A DNA stretch of 64,000 nt from Neospora caninum Liverpool (Eukaryota > Apicomplexa > Conoidasida > Eucoccidiorida > Sarcocystidae), in the NCBI RefSeq assembly GCF_000208865.1, contig NC_018392.1, positions 2,438,793 through 2,502,792 on the forward strand. Direction: 5' to 3'. The first letter of the stretch is position 1, and each line of letters begins with the position of its first letter. A model generated the notes under the pieces. The model had not been told where the DNA came from. It saw only the letters and a program-made list of their open reading frames with translations, and searched no databases. Positions 47,401 to 59,805 of this stretch are shown one piece after another. The position numbers were made by a program, and so were the translations under genes.

Positions 47401-50400
47401 ATTGTAGCAGAGCCTCTCTTCCGATTCGATGTTGGAAGTTTCCAACCATAGCATCCCTCGTTGGAAGCAACGTCTTGTCACAAGTTATGCAGAAGTTTGG
47501 TGTACAGCTCGTTTCCAAGTGAAGCGGAGCTTCAAGTTCGGCTACACCAGAAGAGACAAAATAGCTTGCCTCCACAAATATTGGGCTGTCCAAGAGAGCC
47601 TTCTTCCCTTCAGGGCAAAGTGCGATGAAGTTGAGCAGCTCGAATAGCAGGATTTTCAATTCTGCCTGTGTCCGCGTTAGAGTACGCAGAGCCGCATCGA
47701 CGATCTGCAAATGCGATGACACACATCCTCAGGTTATCACCAAATAGATACCCCTCTGATACACTTTGTTCTTTAGCAGTTCAGTGGCTCATAGATGCGT
47801 TGACTTGCATCCAGGAATCACCGGGAATGCGCGAGCGAGCTGGAAGTGCGTTTCGATACGCTTATAGTTCATGTGTATCTGTTTTCGCTGAACCCCACCA
47901 TGTGCTTGCTGCGCCGTGTGTTCTCTGTGGCTGTAAATAAGAGAACTTCGCGCAAGGCGACAAAACCAGCACTTCTAAAACTGATTTCCTATCTGTCGTC
48001 AAGTATCCAGTATTTACCCCAGAGGTCGCAGCTGTTTTTCTTCCGTCCATGGTTGCACAAAGGAAGCAAAGCAGTCTCGACACCCTGGAAATTAGAAGAC
48101 AAAAGTCGCACGTGCAGGCTAAAACGCGCCCTTGTCCGTCCCGTCCGCTGGCGTGGCAAGCGAGCCTGAGTTCGGGCAAAAGCAGGTTATCCCGGGGAGC
48201 TGGCTGACCGAGAAATCAGCGTTTGAACCTGCAGGAGCACCGTTTCTCCACAGTTCAATGTTAGCGCATTCCTCCTGCCAGTTTGAGGAAGCGTTAGTCC
48301 CCTTACCTGATTTGGAGATCGAGCAAACATTTCTCCCCCACTTCTGTGTATGCAGCGAAGCCGATTTGTAAAATAGAAAAGAAACGACACAACCCGTCGA
48401 CCATGGAAAACTTCAGGATAGCTGCAAGGGCTGCAGGTTCTCTTACGCACGAACAACACATCCCCACAGAGGTAGAGTGAACCAGGAGCTCCTTGTCCGC
48501 CCCTTTCCCGGCGTCACGTTTCTTCCTGCACAGGGGCCATTGATGGCGGTTATCTTTCGTGGAACGTGCTAGTTGACTGCTGCGTCTTACGCATTCGACA
48601 GCAGGAAAAAGCCGGCTTCCAGAAAATCTACTTTACGAGATCGTTCGCACTCCGGGCTCCGGCTTCAGTTGCCCCGTGATACGTGAGCAAGGATACAATA
48701 CTCGCTACGGCATTGCTCGCATAGATTGGACTCCCAGCATTCGCATAATGTTTTGCCGGCATCATTGCCCGGGTGCCTGTCTCTTCGGTCGACTGTCGCC
48801 TGTACGCGGTGCCGCTCCCGGAAGAGCGCTTACGGGGAGAGGCGGCAAAGGACTTCTAGAATAGCAGCCAAGCACTTTGCGTCAGTCTGGTGGCCACAAC
48901 AGATGAAGACAACCGCGATCGGTAGCCCGGGTCAGCCTGACACTTCACACGCGCGCTAGCAGGGGAAACTGAGGCGACGCAGTCTTCGAGCGAGTAAATC
49001 GTTTGTTGCAGTGTAGGGCAAACCTTGAACATGTTCTGGGCGGCTGTCTGGCCTTAAGGCCTCTGCGAGAAGACTGCAAGCAGAGCTATACAGGTTATTG
49101 TTACCTACGTGGTTGGCCGGAGCCTCGTTCAGTCTGATCTGGACGAACGCGCACAACCGCGACACCGTCCCTGTGAAACGGGTCAGCCACTCGCACACGT
49201 CACTTTGCTTAACATTTGTCGACAGATCAGGATGGTGGAGTAATGTGCGGAAAGCACCTTATCACTGAAACACTTGTGAACCGGAGCAGAGTTTCCTGTG
49301 TGACAGATGCTCCCATTTCGCAATGTGCTCTTTTACGATCTGGACCACACCAGTTGCTTTACATGCAGTGGCAAACACGTGCCAGTGGATTTGCGCGGTA
49401 AAGGCTGACCTGTGTTTATTTTTTTCTGGAAGCCATGTTTGCTGTTGCACTCTTGTGACACATTGTCGAAACTACACTCAGTTGTTGCTACACCCACGAA
49501 GTGCTCTCTCGGTGTCAGGGGGAGCAACACTGAAAAACCGACACTGCACACTCCGAAAGCGGCAGGAAACGAGGGGACACAAGACCAAGAGGGATGACGC
49601 ATCGGCGGCTTGTGAACCACGTCTTTTGTCTTGACAATGATTGCCCGTCTCCAATGAACTGGCGTGGAGCCCAGCGGTGTCTCGTCACTGTTCGGTGGCT
49701 TTTCGTTTTGGGAGTACCTTCGCCGTGGTTAGAAGGCAAGTGACATTTCTCGCGTTGCCGAAGCCTTTCTTAGATCTGCTACCTGCTTGCTGAAGAAGTT
49801 CGGTTCCTTCTCTGTGTGACGTCATCTTCCGGAGCGCCTCTGCAACCGCTAGTCTGCACAGGGGCGGCGACACACGTACAGATCCACGTACCATATTCGT
49901 CGCTCCTCATCTGGGCCTATTTCTGGACAAGCTCATGGACTCTGAGGACTTCCTGTGAAGACCGTCCGCTGTGTGGCGCGACTCGAGGCTGACAATGGAA
50001 CAGCTCGTGTGGACGAAGAGACCAAAGGTGAAGCACTACGAAAAAGCCGCACATGTGTTCGCTACTCCCGGCTGAAACAACAAGGACGCTGCGCGCGTAG
50101 AAGGGCTTTGCTGATGTCGTGCAACACGTTTGGTAGTCAGGCAGCTGCGCATCCGTTTCAGGAGGTACGAACGTAAATAAAACGGCATACCGAACCACGC
50201 CTGACTGAGTCACCAACAACCGCTCGCCAAGACGCTCAGCCGCTCCGGACTCCTTAGCTGCTCTTCGTCCGGCTGGCAGCAGAGCCGCACAGCCTATAAC
50301 GTCTGCAGCCGCAGCCTGAATCATGAAATCGCAAGATGAAGACTGGTACGGACACGCAGCGCCGCAGCTGCCATTGCCTATCCTCGTCTGAGGACTTCCA

Positions 50401-53212
50401 TGTCCTTCGATTGAGCAGCTTCCACCGAAACGAATATCGTTATATAAGTCACCATTTGCTTCATCCATGTCCCCATTTCCACAATTGAATGCATCGCCGT
50501 CACTTGCATTCCCAGTGTCCTCTCCGTGTGTGCCTGCGTCCAGCGAAGCCACCGAGGCATCGATCTGCTGGCACTCTTGGACGCTTCCTGATGCGCGAGT
50601 AGCGAATGAGCTGGTAGCAGCAGGTTCCCGAGTACGTTCTAGCGAAGCACGCATAACCGATTGTCGCCGAGCACGGGCTCCGAGAAACATGCACTCGAAT
50701 GGGTGCTCAGTATTGAAATCGAGGAGCGGTGTAGCTGCAGCCACAACGTCGTATCGTAGCGCCTTGCACTTTTCTTCCTGAAACGTCAATGAAGGTAGTG
50801 GCAGTCTCAGTCGGATTATCAGACGGGCGTGAGACTTTAGCAAAGGGATATGCGCGTGCTGGGACCGCTTCCACACGATTGCAGTAGTGATGGGGCATTC
50901 CCCGCCATGTTTACACGGGACTTTTTCCCCGAAGGAGGCAGGATGCGGACACCAAGAAAGTCACCGCCGCGCAGATTGTGCACTTCACACTACTTTCACA
51001 ACGCTCAGGGAGGGACGCACAGAGCCAATGAGGGCCTAACGCGTGAACTGAACGTGTCCAACATTATATCCGATGTTTAAAACATGCTGAGAGCATCGGT
51101 TGCAAGCAGTGGTTTGTGACCAGGCATGTAGCATTGAAGCTCCACCGTTACTCACCTGGTCAGAAAGAATCCCGCTAAGTGTCAATAGAGCCTCCAAAAC
51201 CTTAGCTGGGCCGATAGATGGGGCACGGCGGAGCTGTTCGATTAAGCGAGGCAGTGCTCGAGATCCGTAGCTGCACTCATATCGCGAAGTCGACGGTCGT
51301 GTGCTTCAGCTTTTTGAACGTCACTTCTCAACCTCCCTCTGTGGTTGTTGGTGCTACCACATTGTACTCGTGTGTACCTATGTGAACAGGGGTGTAGGTA
51401 TACATGTACGAGGTAAATAGAGACGTGTGTGCCGGTATACTAGAGAGCACTCTAGCCCAAGCAGAATTAGAGTGGTCCGATCAGGTCCTCCATTGACAGC
51501 GCAGAAGGCACATGCTGCATGGCCATTTCTCGGAAGTGAGCAACCCTCTCTGTAAAACCATGGAAGCCCTGAGTACCCCTTTGAACAGCGCAGTACATTT
51601 TGCGTAGACAGGCCAGTGGGCCTTGCAGAGTCCTCCGCACTTTCATTGTTGGAGGCGTGTGGCAGACGGACACCGCGTTCGATAGGAAAGCCATCACTTT
51701 CGACATTTTCAGTGCAGCTGTCGGCCGCGATGCGTCTGACGGTCACGTGATACGGAATGAGGTCCACGAATAATGTGAACTGCACCACGAGACGATGTCA
51801 CCTTTCAGATCTAGACTTCAGTATGTGACGTCTTCAGCGAAGCAGCGGGGGGATCGTCAGTTGCTCTGGTGATGAACAGAAAAGCGCTAAAACATCTGGC
51901 GCGCTCACTAACCGACACTGGCTTGGCAGGGTTATGAGAAACTCCCTGCCTGGTTTCGCGTACGCTCACATGTCGCTGTCTTTGTCCTGGTGGGAGTGGG
52001 TCAACGAGCTAAAAATACTCACGCGGTCGTTATCTCATTGGTATGGCATGTTGCATCCTTCTTGTGGTCGTAAGGATGTCTGTAATGCAGTGCTTGATTA
52101 TCCACCAGCCGGTTATATGCTTGCCCATGGTGGCAGGTTCCCTCTGGCATTGCGATGCTTGACTTCTCGGCTGCCATTCCTAAAAAGCTTCTTGCGTGCG
52201 CCTACTTTCTTCAGCGACTGAAATCACCTGCCGTACAGAGAACGGGCAGACGGGTAAAAACCAGACGACGGTTTCAGCAGATCCCAGGTAGCGGTGATGT
52301 ATGGCTCTGGCTATCGCCTGTGCCATTCAACAGCTTGGACGTCGGCAGTTCTCGCCCTGTGCTGTACCATTCCGTCGTTTTGACGTCCAGCGACTTACAA
52401 AAAAAACATTGATCTACATCGGGAGCCGTCCAAAATGAGACCTGGCGGAACCGTAAGGCACCGGAACTTAGAGCAAAAAATTGGCTGCCGCGTGCCCACC
52501 TTATCGATTCGTTCAAAACGTAACACACTTTGAGATGAGATGTACGCAACGAAGGGGGGGGTTTCCTTGAAACAGGTATCCAATGACGACACGCGACGTG
52601 ACGGGTCTTCAAGAGAAGACCCTGGCGAGAAAAGGGGATGAGAAACTCACTGCATGCCCTCCAGCGGCAACAGAGCACTCAACCTACAGTTTTGAGTCTT
52701 CACTCACCGTGAAGGTCTGCTTTGCCGAAAGCGTTACAATGTTGTTTTGCCGGCAGCAACGCCGTCTACTAGAAATCACACTCAGTGGGACACCGCGGTG
52801 ACCTAATTTTATTCGCGCCCTCTCTCTGAGAAGGGTTTCTCGCTTTTATTTGGTGGTGCTACGTTCAGGAATGGATACAAAAGTTCCTGCAGAGTCCTGG
52901 CTCAGTCTGGTGCTGAGTTTGCGATACCACGAACGTTTTCTCACCAAGAAAACGATGCAGTGAGCAGGAGACTAGCATGCTTCCAAGAGGGAGGAAATTC
53001 GATCTCAGTTCCACTTCATATCGAACCCTATCAGCATGCAGTTGCTATTTTGGGGCCACTAAACCCAGCGCTTCTGCATGTGGTATTGGGCTTTGGAGAC
53101 CAAGACAGTCGTTGTTGGAGCTGTTAAACAGCTACCGCTTCCAGGACACTCAGCTGAACGTTGCTGTTGGAACGAAAGCTATCCAAAGAGAGGATTTGTC
53201 CATATTCCATGT
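44473..53212 (-). CDS. Radial spoke head 14 (RSPH14/RTDR1)-like armadillo protein, many exons
   Basis: Exons seen on the minus strand, 5' to 3': 53212-53136 (MEYGQILSLDSF; less certain), 52683-52651 (LSALLPLEGM), 51270-51156 (YGSRALPRLIEQL, KVLEALLTLSGILSDQ), 50777-50191 (EEKCKALRYDVVAAATPLL plus a long insert, ends LLVTQSGVV), 49853-49783 (RLAVAEALRKMTSHREGTEL), about 49208-49105, 48874-48834 (CLAAILEVLCRLS), 47704-47162 (LLFELLNFIALCPEGKKALL), about 46889-46190 (ALSGVTAANASRHCVLQLYG), 44920-44837 (LLACTALECVAIFYQDSE), about 44640-44473 (stop). Phases agree for 52651/51270, 51156/50777 and 50191/49853. Human RSPH14 gives the same order: AYGCRALPKLNEEL, RQKALMALCDLM, IKTTEVLYIMATHS, then the PLEGK, VITEGKYAAL and APEGRKAL repeats. 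RSPH14 is a radial spoke component of motile flagella; in coccidia only the male gamete has these. The insert within 50777-50191 is Asp/Gly/Ser-rich. The 5' end and some exons are unresolved. Confidence 0.72.
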
Positions 53213-56005
53213 CTGAGGAAAGCCGGGAGGATAGACGCGGTGGAGGAAGACAGCGGGTCCAGCAGCGGATGAGGTGCTGAGGTGGTCGAGTGTCTGGTCG
53301 TGCCAAGGGCCCCGCAGCAACCTTGTCATCCATTTCTCTTCGACTTTGTCGCTTGTACGGGAGGCGTTCAGGCGTGGACGACCCTCGGTGAAAGGACGTG
53401 ATCACTGGTGTCTAACGTATCGAAAATCCTACAACGTATGACACCGGGGAGTGTTTTGCACCGCAGTGTTTTGCGGGGCCATCATCGGATCAGCAATAAT
53501 TGAAGGAAATGCGGAAACGCGTTCGGAAAGGTAACAAGGGTGACCGCCTGGGAGCGGCCGAATCGGAACGATGACCCTCAGTTCCTCAACTCGGCACCTG
53601 GAGACTACTTTCGCATTCTATTAGATTAGGCTCGGTACGTAGAATGTTTCTTCACGCTCAAAATGGAATATCGTCTCGAAGAATGCTAGCAGTACAGAGA
53701 CGAACAGAAGCCAAGAAGAGGCAATTGTACAGAATTCGTGAACCGATAAATTTTCCGGTCCATGGACAAGTTTCCTGCAGGGCTAAAGTCGACCAACAAC
53801 ACCTCTTTCATTGTTCTGGAGTTAGGGCAATACCAAAGTTATGACCTATGTGTCAAACGGCTCAGTCGTGAAGGTGATTCATCCCTCGCACCGTCATTCA
53901 TTTGTGGATGCTTTTTCTTTCTTTCTCCCAAGCCCCGAAGTCTAGTACTTACTAATCGTCGTGTCAGTAAGCAGGCACACTGTCGAGAGGTGCGTTACCC
54001 GCAAACACATCTGGCTGTCTTGTTTGAAAGAAATGTCCCTCATGATGAGGATAGGTGACAGAGAGGTACAGTCGTTCCGTGTGACTCTCTGTTAGGGGAA
54101 GGTGCTACGAAGCCGCGTGTTGGACGCAGCCAGGAGAAGGGGTGTATCTGCTGGCGATGAATAAAACCTATTGCGGCAGACAGATCCGAATGCAACTCCA
54201 TTGCACGAACATGAGTGGTTGAACACAAATTGTCTGTAGGTGAGCGAGCATCTCTTCAGCGGAGGCTGCGCCACTAGAAACATGCACTACAGCAAATCAT
54301 TGGCAGTCACATCTATACCACAAAACATGAATGGTTTCGTTGGTTTTCGAACAGCTTTTTGCAATCTGTTCATACGCTACGGATGCCGTTAAGCTAGTTC
54401 AGCTGCTCTTCTCCAACATCTGCTCTCAGTCTCTTAAACTAACTTACAATTTTACTGTTCACCGTCTCTCGACATTTGGAAATCTTTTTGGGCGGGTTTC
54501 GACTCAAGCGGGGGAAAGCCTCTTCTAGACGAGTTGGGCCTCGAATCTTCACTGCCCCAGAAAAGGCACGAAAACGGGTACCCACCAGTGGAATGACCCG
54601 GGCAGTTGTCCTTTCATGCGAAAGATAGAGGCGGCGGCTGATTGGACGGGTGAAATTCACGTGTGTGGTGCCGGCTTCACACGAGCTGACGGGACCGAAC
54701 TTGGTACAAAAAATGCAGGAGTTGGGTTTCGTGTAGGCCGCCCCAACGGAGTCGAACGTAGCCCCTGTCGAGCTCTCGCATCTGAAAGCTACACTGAACG
54801 TCGAACAATTTGGTGCTTTTCCGTCCCGGCCGAACCCGAGGGAGGTGCTGCCTTAGGCCAGCTTTCCCCGCCGTGTATCAGCCAGTCGGCTAAGAGACGA
54901 GCTTACACATTTCTCAGACTCTTTCCCTAAGTTCCACTCTACATCCGCTTATTGAGTAAGACCACGTATGGACGAGTTTACTTGGAGGCTTTAGAAAATA
55001 TCCTCGGCAGACACAGCATTTGCTTTGCTGGCGCCAAACGGCTCCCCTTCAACCCGGCAGTAAGGAAGGAGCTGTTTACCGCATCCAACGCAGGAAAATA
55101 TCCGGTTAACGCTGGCGGGGCTGAGCAAACTGCCTCCGTCTCCGCTACTCCCCGTCTCAAGAGTCTAGTGGGTATCTTTCAAGGGCGGCATAAGAGAGAG
55201 TTTAGCGGCGCCGGTTGGGAAGCGACAGCAATGACAACATGCGGTGGCTAGTGGGAGACAGCAACGGAACTTAACGCTGGCAGGCAAGACACGGGTCTCA
55301 GTGGCGGGCTCGCTCTCTGGGAGCAGTTTTTCCAGCGTTGGACTGTCTCGCTAAATCGTGATAGGGTTTTGTGTTTGGTTAGGGCATCAATTGTACGGGG
55401 AAAGGTCGTAACACTCAGCCGGCATCTTCTTTCTGCAATTGCCCGTGGACAAGTGCATGCAAGCAGTGGCAAGGAGACACGGCATTCGAGCACAGGGAGC
55501 GTAATTCCCTTGCGTTCATGCGGTTCGAGGCACGTCCTTTACTCAGCGCGCGGCTCGCTCGGGCCAAAAGACGACCTCAGCAAGTGAACACATCTCTGTT
55601 TCGAGTGTCGTGTGTCATTATTCCAGGGGGACCTATTCGTCTCAGCTGGAGTATTACTACTTTTCAGTGGCCCAGCCGAGGAAAGTTGCAGTTGGTGCCA
55701 TGCCGCTGTCTCGCAACGGATGTCGGGGGACCCGCGAAGCTGGAATCATGAGTTGTTTTTTCCCGAATTACATGTGTTCACTGAGATCAGGCTAGGATCG
55801 GTATTTTGGACCAAGGTCCTAGTAGCCGTTCGAAACTCGACCTGCTGAGGTGTTCCCTCTCTTCGTCGACAGTATCCCTGCACCGCCTTCAGTGACCCTG
55901 TCGTACCTCGTCCCAAACGTTCTCTCTTTTTAGAGTGTCTTTATTTTCTGGAAGCTACTTGCCTTTGTGTCGGAATCATCGGCGTGTATCGTTAAACGTC
56001 TCTCC
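53213..56005. other. Intergenic region between divergent genes
   Basis: It lies between the 5' part of the RSPH14-like gene (minus) and DapB (plus). Open frames such as 54616-54930 (plus) have no recognisable domain, start context or splice partner. It may hold an unseen first exon of the RSPH14-like gene. Confidence 0.45.
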
Positions 56006-58154
56006 ATGGCTCCTGCAGCGGGAGCTCTCAAAGTCGCCATTGCAGGCTGCACTGGCCGCATGGGCGAACGGCTGGTTGCTTTGACTCGCGCGGATCCTGC
56101 CTTACACTTTGTTGGTGGCCTGCGATCACGAGTTCAGAAAGACGCTCTGGTGGCCTCAGCAGTGGGGCAAGTTTCACTCCATCCACCGAAAAAAACCGGA
56201 GAAAATCTAGCCGGAGACAACCAGGAGGCGGTACCCAATAAGGACACGGCCCCTGGTGTGTACACTTCACTGGACAAGCTGATCGAGGAAAGTGGTCAGA
56301 AACCGTCAGTAGTTATTGACTTCAGTAACCCCGCAGGTATGGAACAAGCATGCGAAACGGGCGAAGCAAATCGGTTGTACAAGAACGATCTCTGTAGCCA
56401 CAGTCGGTGTGCTCCGGCGACCATCATAGATTATATACGGAGGAACAGCAGAGCTCGCTATGTACGCGCAGAATTATGGAAGACATCTAGCCAATGTAGC
56501 ACTTAAATGCTTGAGAACTGACAAGAGTATAGTAACCGTAGAGATTCTAGGTCAGATGACAGACATGTAACTTGTGGTCACCCCAAACCGACTCTTGAGA
56601 GTGCTCCTCGCGAGTTTCAAGACCGTGTTGCAATATTCTCTTTCTGTGTGAGTAAGGCTTGTGGGAACCATACGATGTTAAGGAGTTCCATATGATGTGA
56701 CAGTTTTTATGGCACCACGGTATCGCATGATCATGTAGCTCCTGAATGTAACGGCACACGCATGGTCATGTGGGCTCCTCAATGTAACGGTACAAGCAGT
56801 AAACAAAGGACTCCTCAACTTTATTTGAGGAGGCAAGTGGTTGCTACGTCGCGTTGTCCCCCGGCTATACCCCCCGTTCGGGAAAATGTAACAGCCTCGC
56901 CGATGTTCACTGGAAGGTAGAACTAGGAATAACTGGTAGAGTGAGTGACATGTTGTCATTTTCGGACTGTATGCCTGTGCACTGTTCAGTTGTGACTACT
57001 TCTCAAGCCCGATCGGAATCGTTTCTTTTTTCACGGGTGGAGATCTTATGGTTTCGTCTTTTCCATACCCTAGTGCACTGCTGCGACCCAAAATTGCAGG
57101 AACGATGTCGCTTATTCCTTCGTGTATCCGCCACAGCGTGGCATTAGTGATCGGCACTACTGGATTCACTCCAGCGGAGCAGGAGGTGGTGGAGGCAGCA
57201 GCGCGAGAGATTCCGCTTTGCATCGCGGCGAACTTTTCTCTCGGTGTAAACCTGCTCGTTCGTATTGCAGGCGAGGTGAGAGTAGCGCAGTGCACGGTTG
57301 GACGTCGTCACTCAAAAGGAGCACAGGTCAATCCCATGTCGATGCTTGAACTCAAGAACCACCATCGACAGTGAGGCAGTCAGATCCGCGGGAACTGACA
57401 AGCGGGGGACTCCGTACCGATTTCAGAGGGCTTCCTGTTGTGTTATCATCCAGAACGTAGTATCATAAAATAGATTACTAGGAAGACGTGATTCTTTCTG
57501 AGGGAGCGCGTTCCTAGTGTGTTAGGCCTCGGGCAGTAGAACGGGGAGAAAAGTCAGTGCTTGTGCAATTCGCTGTAAGACAGGTCGTTTGAGTTCCTAA
57601 CCAGTATAATACACAACCACTGAAGAGAGCAAGTGTAGTTCCTGCGATGTACCATGGTGGTCGTTTGCACGCCTGGTCGTGTTTCTTCGCAGGTTGCAGC
57701 CAGTCTTGGGGAAGACTTTGACATCGAGCTCGTTGAGGCACATCACAATCGCAAGGTCGACGCGCCTAGTGGTACGGCCATAGCTCTGCTTGACTCCATT
57801 GCTGCAGCCACTGGACGGACGACCTGTAAAGGTAGTGCTGATGCCGAGACCACAGCAGAGACTCACCGAGATAAGATGGTGCTCATCCACGGGCGAGAAG
57901 GTCGCAGTGTCAGAAGAAGGCGGGGAGAAGTAGGTGTGCATGCCCTCCGAATGGGTAATGTGGTTGGCGAGCACAGTGTGATGTACGCTAGTGACTTTGA
58001 ACGAATAACACTCAGTCACCATGCGGAAACGAGAGATGTATTTGCCTCCGGTGCGATTCGCATGGCCAAGTGGATTGCTCACCGTCCAAAGGGCAAGTAT
58101 CAGGTTAGTGACATGCTCTTCCAGAAGGCGAACAGCAACCCAGCAGAGGTGTGA
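56006..58154 (+). CDS. dapB: 4-hydroxy-tetrahydrodipicolinate reductase (DapB)
   Basis: Exons 56006-56336, 57100-57275, 57693-58154; phases fit; 969 bases, 322 residues against about 270 in bacteria. The first ATG is 56006 (MAPAAGALKVAIAGCTGRMG), which puts the NAD(P)H loop GCTGRMG close to the N-terminus, so no clear organelle signal is present. Other landmarks: VVIDFSNPAG, ALVIGTTGFTPAEQE, CIAANFSLGVNLL, and the family hallmark VEAHHNRKVDAPSGTA with the catalytic His and Lys residues; the end GKYQVSDMLF matches the usual end of the family. The enzyme reduces 4-hydroxy-tetrahydrodipicolinate to tetrahydrodipicolinate in the diaminopimelate route to lysine. The pathway is bacterial or plant-like, so the gene was probably acquired from a plastid or bacterium; the two introns show it is fully domesticated. 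Residues between the NAD loop and VVIDFS include a non-conserved insert of about 25-30 residues. Confidence 0.93.
56725..56796. repeat. About 36-bp tandem duplication in DapB intron 1
   Basis: The unit begins cgcatgatcatgtagctcct and ends aatgtaacggcaca; a second copy follows with a few substitutions. It lies in the first intron of the dapB-type gene. Confidence 0.8.
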
Positions 58155-59463
58155 AATTGTTGTAACAGCCTAACCAGCAAATTTCAGTGGTTTTCTTCAA
58201 AATGTCGGAGTTATCGTATCCCGCTTCTTTTTTACCGAGGCAGGACACGTGGTTGGTGTTTTTTTGGCACGCCGGAGCCGACCATGTTGCTCTGCGACTG
58301 GCGACCATATTTCCGGAGCATTACGGACTAAAGGGACATGGCTATATGAGATGGATCAAAAAATGTTACTCCCTCTGGAGTTCTCCAGTTGCCGGGTTTT
58401 CCAGTTGAAAGTATTGTGTGTAATTTCGTTGGAAGTCGCCTCGCTCTTTCTGCCATCTTCCGGTCCACGGGGAACCCCCACTTCAGAACCTCAAATTATC
58501 GATGTGTGTAGTTCGACGGAAATGGCCTCTATCTCAGCCCTAGTGTGTGAGCGCATCGGGTCGTCCCAACCAAGAGAAGCCCAGGGATGCCACCACTTCA
58601 TGTGGTATATGCATCAACAGCTTCTGGTGCCAAGAGGGGTTTGCAGAAATTGATTGCATACGGCCGGCACACACATTCGAGATTACCGTGATCTCCTGAG
58701 GATGACAAAGTCCGTCTGTGCCAGAGGCCTGCCACGGTCGTTCACACAAAACGGATAGTTATCATAGCAGGTAGTGCATTATCAAAAAGATAAAGAAAAC
58801 TAGTGTTTCCTCCCCTCCTCTCGCACCACAAAGCCCTGTAGCAGCTTCCGCTAACTACGTTCCACCCGTACTGACGAGTTCTGCATGACTCTCTCCACAT
58901 TTGGCAGCAGCAGCAGCAACGCTTGCTACAAGACGTTACAGACCGTCTGTAGTCTTGCGTGAAGAAACCTTGAGGAAAGGCAATCGCCGGCGCCACTCGT
59001 ACTTGGCCCTGATTCTGCCTGCTTGAAAAAACATATACACCACTGAAAGCCAAACATCCGTATTTGCCCAGAGTCTTCACTCTCGCAAGCGCGGCCCTTC
59101 ATTCGCTCCTTCCAGGTCTTGTTGTGTATAGCAGTTATCCGGAGAAAGCCGGCCAACTTGTGAAGCCATGTCGTTCCTGCTCAGAACTCATCCTTAGTTA
59201 GAAGCTCTTTCCAAGCCGCTGTCAAGCGGATTCACGCCAGACACGGCTTTGGATGGACGTGGAACTCACTCTGGCACCCGAGAGAAAACGAGCAATCTGC
59301 AGCAGCCGCCTGAGGCAACCCATAAATGACGCTTGTAGCTTGAACGATCACACCACCAGCCGTGCAAAGCAGCTACTCTATGAGAGTTCTTGGCCGTCCA
59401 GCTGGAGCGGTTAATAAAGTTGGCAGGGCACAAGGTCGAGATTAAAACCTCTGACCAACATTG
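58155..59463. other. Intergenic region between convergent features
   Basis: It runs from the DapB stop to the stop of the minus-strand hydrophobic-tail exon and should hold both 3' untranslated regions. A short CAG/CTG run is present near 58904-58920. I see no gene. Confidence 0.5.
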
Positions 59464-59805
59464 TCAGCCAAATAGCATCAGGCTAACCGTGATCACCAGA
59501 GATGCTGCCCCAAGAGGCAGGGCATATAATGTAGACCGATCCAAGCCGTCTGAGCCAGCCCTCATGTCTCCTGGCATTGCTGCGGGACCACCATACACCA
59601 TCCCGGCACCTTCCATTGCCGCCTGGGGATAATAGGGCATCTGTGGGCCCACGGCTGGTGAGGGCTGCAATACCATTCGCGGATCAGGACCTTGGAAACC
59701 GATGGCCATGGGTGGAACCTGTTCCGGGGCCACAATATCCATTTCGTGACGGACCGCTTCGACGTAATCGACCGTTGTGGGTTTCTTCACAGCCTTACAA
59801 AGAAT
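59464..59805 (-). CDS. Terminal exon of a proline-rich protein with hydrophobic C-terminus (GPI signal or membrane anchor)
   Basis: The acceptor TTCAG before 59805 opens a 113-residue frame to a TGA at 59464. It starts ILCKAVKKPTTVDYVEAV, continues with a Pro/Met/Gly-rich part (PPMAIGFQGPDPRMVLQP, PYYPQAAMEGAGMVYGGP) and ends with a hydrophobic run right at the stop (LYALPLGAASLVITVSLMLFG). There is no charged residue after the run, and small residues (AGSDG) lie before it, which is the layout of a GPI-attachment signal; a single membrane anchor is the alternative. It is probably the last exon of the gene with the signal peptide at 61559, but the reading phase of that exon (two extra bases) does not fit this acceptor directly, so at least one middle exon is missing or the genes are separate. 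Confidence 0.5.
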   Translation of the reverse strand: MLCKAVKKPTTVDYVEAVRHEMDIVAPEQVPPMAIGFQGPDPRMVLQPSPAVGPQMPYYPQAAMEGAGMVYGGPAAMPGDMRAGSDGLDRSTLYALPLGAASLVITVSLMLFG

